From NCBI GenBank assembly GCA_023230455.1, contig JALNXH010000023.1, positions 1-54,037 of the forward strand: a stretch of 54,037 bases of DNA, written 5' to 3'. The position numbers and the translations under genes are program-made. This document shows, piece by piece, positions 7,169 to 16,015 of the stretch. The first letter of the stretch is position 1. Each line of letters opens with the position of its first letter. Source of the stretch: Rhodocyclaceae bacterium. Lineage in GTDB: Bacteria > Pseudomonadota > Gammaproteobacteria > Burkholderiales > Rhodocyclaceae. The notes below the pieces were generated by a model. That model saw nothing but the letters and a program-made list of their open reading frames with translations, searched no databases and was not told the origin of the DNA.

Positions 7169-9922
7169 TCAACGAACCAATAAGCCGGCTTGTTGTGCAA
7201 GAGCGATGGCTTGAATGCGACTGCTGACAGATAGCTTTTGAAATATATTTTTCAGATGATACTTGATGGTATTTTCTGAAAGAAACATCTTGGCGGCCAT
7301 CTCTCTGTTTGAAACACCTTCGGATAGGAAGCACAAAATTTCGCGTTCTCGATCAGTAAGGGCATAAATACCCTCGTCCGTTTGGGAGCTCGTGGTTTTT
7401 TCCAGATCCCTTTGATTTTGAAGTATTGCTTCCAGAAAGTCGGATGAGGTATTCGAAGAATGAGGGTTCTCACCTCCTGTTTTGTAGCTCTTAAATTCTT
7501 CACGCACCAAAGTTATCGCCGCTTCCCCCTCATCCAAGAAGAGTCGAACATATCGATCAGGCATCGCAATTTGCAGCGCCTTTCGGAGGCTTCGTCGTGC
7601 AGATGTACGATTGCCGCGTGCGTCTTGAAGCAGCGCGTCGAGTACATGCAGGCGCGCTTGTAGATAGAGGCGCTCTCCGCAGCGGGCTAATTCCCGTTCT
7701 ATAAGCGTTGCACACGTGTCAAAATTTCGCCGCGTCAGTGCTTTTCTGATAGTTCCCAGTGCCTCACCCTCCTGCATCTCGGAGAATGGGATCCATACGT
7801 CCGGTAGCCGTTCTTCGTCAACGCTGTTGGATCTGACATCAAATAAGTGTTCTTGCTGTCGCGACTCAAGGAAAAATCCTTGACGAGCGCGTTCCCATCT
7901 AACGGTGTTTGCCATTCGAATCCAGTTGTTGCCGATGGCAATCCGTTCAGCCTCAGCCAATATCTCCATGGCAGCATCCCGTCGGCCGCGTGCCAGACAG
8001 ATCCGAGCGGCGGATAAGTGGCCCACCGAAAGAAAGTCCGGCACGGCGCATTCGATTAGCATTTCCCGATACTCGTTAAAAACGAGTTCTGCGACGTCGA
8101 GATCGTTAGCTTCGTAACGAGCCCATATGTAGCAAGCTACGAGCGCTGCCGTTACAAACGACTTATCAAAAAGGGCGCTTTGCTCTTCCAGGCCACGTTG
8201 GAGGCATATCAATGCTCGTTGAAGATGCCCTTGCAACAATAGCGTTACGCCCTCAAAACACGCGGTGTACCCACCGCTAAAAGAGGCACCGCTCGATTGG
8301 TTGTAGGCTTTCGCGATATTTAGGTAATGGTGGCTAAGCTCCAGTTCCCCAATTGTTAGCGCTCGATAGGCATGCATGTTGGCTGCCGCTGCCAGTTCAA
8401 ATGCGCTGAAGCCTTCGGCGGCAGTTTGTCCGACTTCCACAGCACAAATTCCCGCGAAGGCGCGAGGAATGTCATCGGCACACATGGCTGCAATCGACAC
8501 GATAATTTCGGCGCCTGGAGAATTTTTCTGGTTTTCACCATATTGATTCGACAGCAATTCCAATACCTTTTCCAACTTCCGTGGGCCGCGCATGAATGCT
8601 CTGGCCCAAGCTACTTTTATGGCTAGAGGAGGGCGTTTCAGGATTTCACCGATCGGGAGTCTGGAAGCCCAGCGATCGACAGTAATCACGTGGGCACTTG
8701 GGATCAACGCTGAAGAGTAGTCATCAAGCGTATCGGCTGCGAGAGAGAAGTCTTCACATTCAATCGCGTGGTGGATTGTCTCTTCATAGAGACCATTTGC
8801 CTTGTACCAATTCGCGGCTGTTCGATGAACATCGACTACGACTTGGCGATCGATCGACCGCAGTTGATCGGTAAGGCAGGACGCAAAGAGCCCGTGGTAT
8901 TTGAACCAGCGCAGATCCGAGTCCAGGCTACGCAAAAACAGGCCTGATCGCTCAAGTCCAATAAGAACGTCGCGAGAGTCCGTTCGGCCAGTGACGAGGT
9001 CGCAAAGCGGTGCAGTTAGTCGACTCAGTATCGAGGTGCGGAGTAAGAAATCCCGCATCGTTGATGTCTGTAGGCTTAAAACGCTCTCTATTAAATATTC
9101 TGCAAGTTCGCGCGGGCGATATGTTGCAACGTTACCCAGTGAGCGCCTTATCGATGGGCTCATCAGGCTAAGGCGAAACAACTGAACTGCCGCGGGCCAT
9201 CCCTCAGTCCGGTTATAGATGGCTTCGATTTCGCTATTGCTAACCTCCAGGACTCTGAAAAGCTCAAAGAATTGGTGTACTTCCGAAGACGAGAATCGGA
9301 GTTCGTCGGCTCGTAGCACTTGAGCCCGATTTTCAACGACCAGGCGAGCGAGTCCTACTTCAGGCAGGGAACGGCAGCCTATGAAGATGCGCGCGTTGTG
9401 TGGCGTGCGGGCTAGAACATCGCGCCAGAATGACAATATCGACGTATCCGTAAGCGCCTGAAATTCGTCGAAAAATAATGCCACTGGGTGGTCGATGGAC
9501 AACAGGCTGTCGATAAAGCCATCTACACAGTGAAAGAAGCGCGCGACATCTTTGGACTCGCCGTCTTCAATACGAGGAATTTCATTTCTGGAATTAAGGG
9601 ACGCCACCAGAGCCTGAAGGTGGTTTGAAAAGCGGCGCGTGTCGTTATCCGCGTCGTCAAAGGTCAGCCATCCGGTGAATATACCTTCAGCATCGCAGCG
9701 GCTCTTTATCTGCTGCAGTACGGTTGATTTCCCATGTCCTGCAGGTCCCTGAAGAAACACGACCGGAGCAGCATCGTCATGAAATACCTGGTCAAGGAGA
9801 GCCGTGCGCAGCACAGAATTGGCGCTAACGGTTGGAGCAAAAAATTTATGGACGTGGATTCCCGTCGTATCTCCATCCAAACCAAGCAAAAGCCGATTCA
9901 CATTGTCTCCTCGATATCCCAT
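7169..9922 (-). CDS. MalT-type LuxR transcriptional regulator (STAND ATPase)
   Basis: 917 residues. Order of domains: N-terminal P-loop NTPase with Walker A GPAGHGKST (residues 59-67) and a Walker B-like ALFFDEFQAL near 145; a central winged-helix/TPR-like sensor region; and a C-terminal LuxR helix-turn-helix (LTDREREILCFLSEGVSNREMA, followed by SENTIKYHLKNIFQKL). This is the architecture of large ATP-dependent activators of the MalT/LAL class, which bind an inducer in the TPR region and activate catabolic promoters. It is divergent from the flavoprotein gene at 10255; the 332-bp space holds an inverted repeat and a CCCC/GGGG site. A likely target is the 10255-15897 operon, the ketone carboxylase operon, or both. 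Confidence 0.88.
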   Translation of the reverse strand: MGYRGDNVNRLLLGLDGDTTGIHVHKFFAPTVSANSVLRTALLDQVFHDDAAPVVFLQGPAGHGKSTVLQQIKSRCDAEGIFTGWLTFDDADNDTRRFSNHLQALVASLNSRNEIPRIEDGESKDVARFFHCVDGFIDSLLSIDHPVALFFDEFQALTDTSILSFWRDVLARTPHNARIFIGCRSLPEVGLARLVVENRAQVLRADELRFSSSEVHQFFELFRVLEVSNSEIEAIYNRTEGWPAAVQLFRLSLMSPSIRRSLGNVATYRPRELAEYLIESVLSLQTSTMRDFLLRTSILSRLTAPLCDLVTGRTDSRDVLIGLERSGLFLRSLDSDLRWFKYHGLFASCLTDQLRSIDRQVVVDVHRTAANWYKANGLYEETIHHAIECEDFSLAADTLDDYSSALIPSAHVITVDRWASRLPIGEILKRPPLAIKVAWARAFMRGPRKLEKVLELLSNQYGENQKNSPGAEIIVSIAAMCADDIPRAFAGICAVEVGQTAAEGFSAFELAAAANMHAYRALTIGELELSHHYLNIAKAYNQSSGASFSGGYTACFEGVTLLLQGHLQRALICLQRGLEEQSALFDKSFVTAALVACYIWARYEANDLDVAELVFNEYREMLIECAVPDFLSVGHLSAARICLARGRRDAAMEILAEAERIAIGNNWIRMANTVRWERARQGFFLESRQQEHLFDVRSNSVDEERLPDVWIPFSEMQEGEALGTIRKALTRRNFDTCATLIERELARCGERLYLQARLHVLDALLQDARGNRTSARRSLRKALQIAMPDRYVRLFLDEGEAAITLVREEFKSYKTGGENPHSSNTSSDFLEAILQNQRDLEKTTSSQTDEGIYALTDREREILCFLSEGVSNREMAAKMFLSENTIKYHLKNIFQKLSVSSRIQAIALAQQAGLLVR

Positions 9923-10066
9923 GCCCCGGCTGAGTTTTGTGGACTGGCGTTGCCAGACTCATCGCCGATTGGGATTCACATCCGCTCTGCCGCTAATCGG
10001 AACATTGCCCTTGTCGAAGCAAGACCACCTCTTCTGGGGAGGTGCCCCACATTCATTCCGAAGCCT

Positions 10067-10085
10067 ACCCCTATTTTTGCGGGGT
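10067..10085. promoter_or_regulatory. CCCC-TATTTTT-GGGG inverted repeat, candidate regulator site
   Basis: ACCCC, nine bases beginning TATTTTT, then GGGGT. The core CCCCTATTTTT recurs, on the opposite strand, in the hairpin at 25352-25369 upstream of the MFS transporter. The sites lie upstream of catabolic or regulator genes in a window with two MalT-type regulators, so a shared LuxR-family operator is plausible. A further dyad, CACCTC-N7-GAGGTG, lies at 10026-10044. Function is inferred only. Confidence 0.4.
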
Positions 10086-10157
10086 TGGATGCTGCGCACG
10101 ATGCATTTTAGTCTCGCCGAAACAGCGGATTGTGTCAACGCATAATGAGTAAACATA

Positions 10158-10163
10158 TTGACA
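10158..10163 (+). promoter_or_regulatory. Possible -35 box (TTGACA) upstream of the flavoprotein operon
   Basis: An exact TTGACA. The bases about 17 further on (ATAGTC, then TTATAGG) are only a weak -10 match. If real, transcription would start just before the 10197 inverted repeat, placing that dyad where a repressor could block initiation. Confidence 0.35.
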
Positions 10164-10196
10164 TAGCGTGCAGCTTCGGGATAGTCTTATAGGCGT

Positions 10197-10223
10197 TATA
10201 TGGCCTATACGTATGGCCATATA
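10197..10223. promoter_or_regulatory. Perfect 9-bp inverted repeat, candidate operator
   Basis: TATATGGCC-N9-GGCCATATA with no mismatch in either arm. It lies about 30 bp upstream of the ATG at 10255 and immediately downstream of a TTGACA hexamer, so it is well placed as an operator for the flavoprotein/acyl-CoA dehydrogenase operon, or as an mRNA leader hairpin. No regulator can be assigned from sequence. Confidence 0.55.
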
Positions 10224-10254
10224 TTGCTATATATGTGATTTCTGGGGGAATTCG

Positions 10255-12336
10255 ATGGCTTATGGACATGATTCCGGCAGCGGGGGTGACTTGCAGTCGT
10301 TTCGATCAATCTACGGGAATCTGCTCGCCCCGCTAAGTGCCGATGGCGTCGTCCTGCGGAATCGCGCGGTGATGGGTGCGATGCACACGGGGATAGAAGC
10401 GCTTGATCGGTCGGCTGATCGTATCCGTGCCTTCTACCGCGAGCGTGCCGAAGGTGAGGTTGGCCTAATAATTACAGGCGGAGTGGCGCCGAATTTGGAA
10501 GGTCGAGTTGAACTTGGCGCACCTGCGATGACGGAAGATGCCGATCTCGAATGGCATGCAGCAATCCTTGACGCGGTCAAAGGCACCGAGACCAAGATGT
10601 GCATGCAAATCTTGCACACTGGACGATACGCAAAGTTTTCTGGCTGCGTTGGGGCCTCCTCTCTGAGGACCCGAATCAATAAGCACGAACCACGCGCACT
10701 GACGACCAGCGAGGTCTGGAAAACAATTGAGGATTACGCTCGAACCGCCTCAATCGCAAGAGACCTTGGATACCATGGAGTAGAGATCATGGGTTCTGAG
10801 GGCTATTTGATAAATCAATTCACAGCGCCTGCTACGAACGATCGCAAGGACGAGTTCGGCGGAAGCTTTGAGAATCGAATCCGGTTTCCGCTCGAGATCC
10901 TTGAGGCGGTTAGGCAACGTGTTGGTAAGGATTTTCTGGTGATCTATCGTATCTCCGCAGTAGATCTTGTGGACGGCGGTATGACTGGAGAGGAAACCAG
11001 GACATTCGCCAGATTGGTACAAAAGGCCGGCGCCGGCATTCTCAATACCGGCACCGGATGGCATGAGTCCACAATTCCGACGGTAGCGCACGTTGTACCT
11101 CGTGCCGCCTGGGCTTATGCGGTAAAGAATGTCAAGGAAGTGGTGACATTGCCTGTTATCGCCTCCAACCGTATCAACGATCCGCAAGTCGCCGAGGATC
11201 TGATTGCGTCTGGAACTGCTGACATGGTATCGATGGCCCGCCCTCTGCTCGCTGACCCGGCTTTCATGAAAAAGGCGCGATTGGGGCAGCCAGAAAAGAT
11301 CAATACGTGTATCGCCTGTAATCAGGCATGCCTAGACCACATTTTCAAGCACCAGCCGGTCTCGTGCTTGGTCAATCCACGCGCAGGACATGAAATTGAG
11401 TTCGCAGGCTCAAAGGTCGTGCGCGGCAAAAAAATCGCGGTAGTGGGGGGCGGTGCAGCGGGAATGAATGCCGCCTTTAATGCGGCGGAGCGGGGCCATA
11501 CGGTGACCCTATTCGAGGCATCGGATGAGCTTGGCGGGCAGCTGCTTATGGCTCGGGTTATTCCGGAGAAGACCGAATTCGATCAAATGCTCCGTTACTT
11601 TCTACAACGTCTTGCCGATGAAAAAGTCGAGGTGCGCCTTTCTCATGCACCTACGGCAGCAGAGCTTTGTAACGGAGCCTACGACGAAATCGTGATCGCT
11701 ACCGGCGTGCGTCCGCGTCGCCTTGATATTCCGGGGATTGAACACGAGAAGGTGCTCGATTACGTCGACGTCTTGCACCGCAGCCGTCCTGTAGGTAATC
11801 AAGTTGCGATTATTGGCGCTGGTGGCATCGGATTCGACGTTGCAGAGTTTCTGCTTGGCGAACCGCATACGCCGCCGCAAATTGATCGATTCATCGAAGA
11901 ATACGGAGTCGACGTCAGCCTCCATGAAGCCGGTGGCTTGAGGCAGGGCCATAAGCGGATGGAGTCGCCACCAAAGCGGGGCATCGTGCTCCTTCAACGC
12001 AAGAAGGAACGTGTCGGTGCGCGCCTCGCGGTATCAACGGGTTGGATTCGCCGAGATCGATTAAACCGACACCACGTCAAGATGCTCAGCGGTGTCGAAT
12101 ACCGTCGAATCGATGACCTGGGCCTCCATGTATCTATAGACGGCATAAACCAAGTCATTCCGGCAGACAACATCATTATCTGCGCAGGGCAAGACTCGGA
12201 GCGTGACCTCTACACGGCGCTACGCGAACACTATCCGGCAATTCCGGTTCATCTCATCGGCGGTGCTGATCAGGCTGTCGAATTAGACGCCATGCGTGCC
12301 ATCGATCAGGCGACACGGCTTGCAACCCAACTCTAG
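10255..12336 (+). CDS. 2,4-dienoyl-CoA reductase / trimethylamine dehydrogenase-like flavoprotein
   Basis: 693 residues from the ATG at 10255, preceded by TGGGGGAA. Domains in order: an old-yellow-enzyme TIM barrel binding FMN (about 20-350, with the family stretch DEFGGSFENRIRFPLEIL); a cysteine cluster C352-x2-C355-x3-C359-x11-C371 for one 4Fe-4S; then a two-dinucleotide-fold half with the FAD motif VVGGGAAGMNAA near 397 and the NAD(P) motif IIGAGGIGFDVAEF near 520. This is the layout of FadH-type 2,4-dienoyl-CoA reductases and related enone or ring reductases. It leads a run of three acyl-CoA dehydrogenases (12-bp gap to the next), so it probably reduces a conjugated CoA ester or cyclic enone in the same pathway. 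The exact substrate is open. Confidence 0.85.
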   Translation: MAYGHDSGSGGDLQSFRSIYGNLLAPLSADGVVLRNRAVMGAMHTGIEALDRSADRIRAFYRERAEGEVGLIITGGVAPNLEGRVELGAPAMTEDADLEWHAAILDAVKGTETKMCMQILHTGRYAKFSGCVGASSLRTRINKHEPRALTTSEVWKTIEDYARTASIARDLGYHGVEIMGSEGYLINQFTAPATNDRKDEFGGSFENRIRFPLEILEAVRQRVGKDFLVIYRISAVDLVDGGMTGEETRTFARLVQKAGAGILNTGTGWHESTIPTVAHVVPRAAWAYAVKNVKEVVTLPVIASNRINDPQVAEDLIASGTADMVSMARPLLADPAFMKKARLGQPEKINTCIACNQACLDHIFKHQPVSCLVNPRAGHEIEFAGSKVVRGKKIAVVGGGAAGMNAAFNAAERGHTVTLFEASDELGGQLLMARVIPEKTEFDQMLRYFLQRLADEKVEVRLSHAPTAAELCNGAYDEIVIATGVRPRRLDIPGIEHEKVLDYVDVLHRSRPVGNQVAIIGAGGIGFDVAEFLLGEPHTPPQIDRFIEEYGVDVSLHEAGGLRQGHKRMESPPKRGIVLLQRKKERVGARLAVSTGWIRRDRLNRHHVKMLSGVEYRRIDDLGLHVSIDGINQVIPADNIIICAGQDSERDLYTALREHYPAIPVHLIGGADQAVELDAMRAIDQATRLATQL

Positions 12337-12348
12337 GACGCTTTCCCA

Positions 12349-13503
12349 ATGATTCGAGATCCCGCCGTATTTGAACAACTTATCGATTCGGTTCGCCGCT
12401 TTGTACAGACTGACCTTGTTCCCCTGGAAGCCCGTGTGGCCGAGGAGGATCGTGTGCCACCGGATATCGTGCAACAAATGCGCGATCTCGGTTTGTTTGG
12501 GATATCTATTCCAGAAGAATATGGTGGCTTGGGGCTGACCATGGAGGAGGAGGTCTACGTGGCTTTCGAGCTCGGGGGTACGTCTCCGGCCTTCCGTTCT
12601 GTATTTGGCACAAATGTAGGAATCGGCAGCCAAGGATTACTGATGGATGGTACGCCGGAGCAAAAAGCTCGCTACCTACCGAAGCTGGCCAGTGGCGAGA
12701 TCATTAGTTCATTTGCACTGACTGAACCGGAAGCGGGTTCCGATGCCGGCAGCCTGCGTACATCGGCGCGCCGTGAAGGCGACAGTTATGTGCTTAACGG
12801 AACAAAGCGGTTCATAACGAATGCCCCCAGCGCCGGATTATTTACGGTGTATGCGCGTACCGACGCCAATACTGCGGATGGAAGCGGTGTTTCCGCGTTT
12901 CTGGTCGAAGCCAATACGCCTGGACTCAGCGTCGGAAAGCCGGAAAAAAAGATGGGGCAACAGGGCTCCCATGTTTCTGACGTCATCTTCGATGATTGTC
13001 GAGTTCCAGCAGATGCCTTGCTGGGCGGAGAGGAGGGGCAGGGATTCAAAACCGCCATGAAGGTTCTCGACCGTGGCCGACTTCACATGGCGGCATTGTC
13101 GGTTGGCGTTTCGCAACGGCTTCTCGACATGATGGTCTCGTACTCCACCGAACGGCGCCAGTTTAAAAAAGCGATCGCCGAATTCCAGCTTATTCAAGCC
13201 ATGCTTGCAGATTCGCATACCGAGACGTATGCAAGCCGCTGCATGGTCCTTGATGCGGCACGCCGAAGGGACAGCGGACAAAACCCGGTTCGGGATATCG
13301 CTGCCGCGAAGTATTTTGCGACCGAGGCGGTCGGACGTATTGCCGACCGTGCCGTACAGGTGTTCGGGGGTGCCGGGTACATATCCGACTACGGCGTTGA
13401 GCGTTTGTATCGCGATGTACGAATCTTTCGGATTTATGAAGGCACAAGCCAGATTCAGCAACTTGTCATTGCCAAAGAACTCCTGCGCGCAGCAGCGCGC
13501 TAA
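12349..13503 (+). CDS. Acyl-CoA dehydrogenase (canonical base Glu364)
   Basis: 384 residues, usual length for the FAD-dependent acyl-CoA dehydrogenase family. Seen: PEEYGGLGL, the FAD/substrate loop FALTEPEAGSDAGS (about 124-137), FITNAP, and a C-terminal RIYEGTSQIQQLVIAK in which Glu364 occupies the catalytic-base position. It should introduce an alpha,beta double bond into an acyl-CoA and pass electrons to ETF. The start ATG has only a weak AGGA upstream and lies 12 bp after the flavoprotein stop, so expression is probably operonic. Substrate unknown. Confidence 0.88.
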   Translation: MIRDPAVFEQLIDSVRRFVQTDLVPLEARVAEEDRVPPDIVQQMRDLGLFGISIPEEYGGLGLTMEEEVYVAFELGGTSPAFRSVFGTNVGIGSQGLLMDGTPEQKARYLPKLASGEIISSFALTEPEAGSDAGSLRTSARREGDSYVLNGTKRFITNAPSAGLFTVYARTDANTADGSGVSAFLVEANTPGLSVGKPEKKMGQQGSHVSDVIFDDCRVPADALLGGEEGQGFKTAMKVLDRGRLHMAALSVGVSQRLLDMMVSYSTERRQFKKAIAEFQLIQAMLADSHTETYASRCMVLDAARRRDSGQNPVRDIAAAKYFATEAVGRIADRAVQVFGGAGYISDYGVERLYRDVRIFRIYEGTSQIQQLVIAKELLRAAAR

Positions 13504-13529
13504 AGAGTCCAACAAAGGAGGAGATGTAT

Positions 13530-14684
13530 ATGGATTTTTCGCTTACCCCGGAACAGGAAGCTATCGTCGAAACGGCAAGGCGATTTGCGCAGAATGAACT
13601 CGCGCCTGGATACGCTGCACGCGACCGAAGCGGCAAACTTGAGCGCCATCTGGTTGCTGCGATGGGCAGGCTGGGTCTTCTTGGTATAGAGCATCCAGAG
13701 AAATTCGGAGGGTTAGGCGGTGACCATGTTACCGCTGGCTTAGCGCTTGAAGCCATTGCTGTTGGTGACTTTAGTTTCGGCTACGTATGCATCATGTGCT
13801 CCCTCGGAGGACAGATCATCGCTCAACATGCGGCGCCCGAAGTTGCCGAGGAATGGCTTCCGAAACTTATATCCGGCGAAAAAATTGTAGGGATCGGCCT
13901 TACCGAACCGCGAGGTGGGTCGGACGCTGCTCAGCTACAGTTAAAGGCCCGTCGTGAGGGCGATCATTACGTTTTGTCCGGCGAAAAGACGTCCATTTCG
14001 TTTGCCACTCAAGCCGACGTGGTATGCCTGTTCGTACGAACGGGGAGTGCTGATAGTGGTGCGAAAGGTATTACTGCCCTGCTTGTTCCACTCGACCTTC
14101 CCGGAATCACACGCACAGACTTTGATGATGTTGGTACTCGCGGAGTCGGTCGCGGTTCCCTGTTTTTCGATGAGGTAAAGGTACCGGTCATAAATAGGCT
14201 CGGTGCAGAAAATCAAGGCTTCGGACCCGTCATGCAAGGGTTTGACTATAGCCGGGCACTCATTGGATTGGAGTGTGTAGCGATCGCTCAGCAATCGGTA
14301 ACTGAAAGCTGGGCTTATGCGACGGAGCGAAAGGCATTCGGCAAACCTCTGAGTGCTTTCCAAGGCGTGAGTTTCCCGTTGGCAGAGGCTGAAACGCAAC
14401 TGCATGCTTGCCGTCTTATGTGTCTCCAGACGTTGTGGTTAAAGGACCAGAATCTGCCTCACACATCCGAAGCGGCCATGTGTAAGTGGTGGGGGCCGAA
14501 GCTGGCTTTTGATGTCATCCATGCATGTCTGCTTACGCATGGTCATGGTGGCTATTCAAAAGAGCTGCCGTTCCAACAAAGACTTCGTGACGTCATGGGC
14601 TTTGAAATCGGCGATGGCATGGCCCAGATCATGAAGCTCATCATCGCCCGGCAGAAAGTAGGGCGCCAAGCAGTACCCGCTTAA
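13530..14684 (+). CDS. Acyl-CoA dehydrogenase with Asp at the base position
   Basis: 384 residues. The ATG at 13530 is preferred to 13524 because AGGAGG at 13515-13520 then has normal spacing. Seen: EKFGGLGG, the flavin loop GLTEPRGGSDAAQ, GEKTSIS, and DVMGFEIGDGMAQIMKLIIARQ at the C-terminus. Aligned by eye to the usual YEGTSxIQ motif, the base Glu is replaced by Asp362. Asp in this place is known, from memory, in some alicyclic (cyclohexane/cyclohexene carboxyl) CoA dehydrogenases, so a branched or ring substrate is possible. Second of three tandem dehydrogenases. Confidence 0.87.
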   Translation: MDFSLTPEQEAIVETARRFAQNELAPGYAARDRSGKLERHLVAAMGRLGLLGIEHPEKFGGLGGDHVTAGLALEAIAVGDFSFGYVCIMCSLGGQIIAQHAAPEVAEEWLPKLISGEKIVGIGLTEPRGGSDAAQLQLKARREGDHYVLSGEKTSISFATQADVVCLFVRTGSADSGAKGITALLVPLDLPGITRTDFDDVGTRGVGRGSLFFDEVKVPVINRLGAENQGFGPVMQGFDYSRALIGLECVAIAQQSVTESWAYATERKAFGKPLSAFQGVSFPLAEAETQLHACRLMCLQTLWLKDQNLPHTSEAAMCKWWGPKLAFDVIHACLLTHGHGGYSKELPFQQRLRDVMGFEIGDGMAQIMKLIIARQKVGRQAVPA

Positions 14685-14730
14685 CGCACACAAGCTCCTT
14701 AGGTCATCTAAAGAAAGTATCTACACAATC

Positions 14731-15897
14731 ATGGATTTTTCCACGAACGAAAATCATCAAAGCATTCGTGAGGCCATCGAGCGCATTTGCGAACAGTTCG
14801 ATGACGAGTATTGGCTTAAAAAGGATAGGGACGGGGGCTTCCCACGTGACTTCTATCAGGCCTTCGTCGATAACGGTTGGCTGGGAATTTGCATTCCTGA
14901 AGAATACGGTGGCTCTGGATTAGGCATTTCGGAAGCCTGCATCATGATGCAGGCAATATCGGCCTCCGGCGCGGGTTTGTCCGGTGCCTCGGCGCTGCAC
15001 ATGAACATCTTCGGGCTCAATCCAGTCGTTGTCTTCGCTACCGAAGAGCAAAAGCAACGCATGCTGCCGCCTTTGATCCAAGGTAGAGATCAGGCTTGCT
15101 TCGCAGTGACAGAACCCGATGCCGGTCTGAACACGCTCAAGCTAAAGACCAAAGCAGTTCGTGATGGGGACCGCTATATTATTTCCGGACAAAAGATCTG
15201 GATCTCGACCGCACAGGTTGCCAACAAGATGCTCATTCTTGCGCGCACGACTCCAGCTGAAGAGGTAAAGCATCCGACTCATGGGCTAAGCCTTTTCTAC
15301 ACAAATATCGACCGAGATTACGTTCAGGCCCATGAAATCGAAAAGATGGGGCGGAAGTGCGTTGATTCCAATCAGCTCTTCCTGGATGGCTTACCTGTTT
15401 CCGTTGAGGATCGTATCGGCGAAGAGGGGAAAGGATTCGAATACATCCTTCATGGACTTAATCCTGAGCGCCTGCTAATTGCATCGGAAGCCGTCGGTCT
15501 GGGAAAGGCGGCACTCAGACGTGCGGTTGATTATGCAAAGGAACGGGTTGTATTTGACCGGCCCATCGGTAAAAACCAAGCGATTCAACACCCTTTAGCG
15601 CAGAACTGGATTGAATTGGAAGCGGCCGAATTGATGATACGCAAAGCGGCGTGGCTTTACGACAACGGCCAGCCCTGCGGAGCAGAAGCCAATGCCGCGA
15701 AGTACCTGGGCGCTGAGTCTGCGTTTAAGGCGTGTCAGACAGCGATGACAACACATGGCGGCATGGGGTATGCGAAGGAGTATCACGTAGAGCGCTACAT
15801 GCGCGAGGTGATGATCCCCCGCATTGCCCCGGTCAGTCCCCAGTTGATCCTCTGCTTTATCGCTGAAAAGGTCCTTGGGTTACCGAAGTCGTACTGA
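14731..15897 (+). CDS. Acyl-CoA dehydrogenase lacking the canonical base
   Basis: 388 residues. Seen: PEEYGGSGLG, FAVTEPDAGLNT, GQKIWIST, THGGMGYAKEYHVER. At the C-terminus the sequence RIAPVSPQLIL replaces RIYEGTSEIQ, putting Pro367 where the base Glu normally lies. A Glu in NPERLLIASEAVG (Glu246) sits where isovaleryl-CoA-type enzymes carry their base, so it may still be active and would favour a branched substrate. The upstream ribosome site is weak (AAAGAAAG). It ends the lower-GC gene block; a 118-bp gap with several palindromes follows. Confidence 0.85.
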   Translation: MDFSTNENHQSIREAIERICEQFDDEYWLKKDRDGGFPRDFYQAFVDNGWLGICIPEEYGGSGLGISEACIMMQAISASGAGLSGASALHMNIFGLNPVVVFATEEQKQRMLPPLIQGRDQACFAVTEPDAGLNTLKLKTKAVRDGDRYIISGQKIWISTAQVANKMLILARTTPAEEVKHPTHGLSLFYTNIDRDYVQAHEIEKMGRKCVDSNQLFLDGLPVSVEDRIGEEGKGFEYILHGLNPERLLIASEAVGLGKAALRRAVDYAKERVVFDRPIGKNQAIQHPLAQNWIELEAAELMIRKAAWLYDNGQPCGAEANAAKYLGAESAFKACQTAMTTHGGMGYAKEYHVERYMREVMIPRIAPVSPQLILCFIAEKVLGLPKSY

Positions 15898-15986
15898 GAA
15901 ACACCTTGCCAAAAGCCATAACCTCCTTCGGAGGATGAGTGACCGCGATCGCGTTTGTATTCTCACTAGCGTGATGCCAGTGGGCT

Positions 15987-16002
15987 AATTTTTCGAAAAA
16001 TT
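15987..16002. promoter_or_regulatory. 16-bp perfect palindrome before the thiolase
   Basis: AATTTTTCGAAAAATT reads the same on both strands and ends a few bases before the AAGGAG ribosome site of the thiolase. The same gap also holds CGCGATCGCG and CCTCC-TTC-GGAGG. It may be an operator or mark an old recombination point where GC content steps up. Function not determined. Confidence 0.35.
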
Positions 16003-16015
16003 CAAGGAGCAAGTC

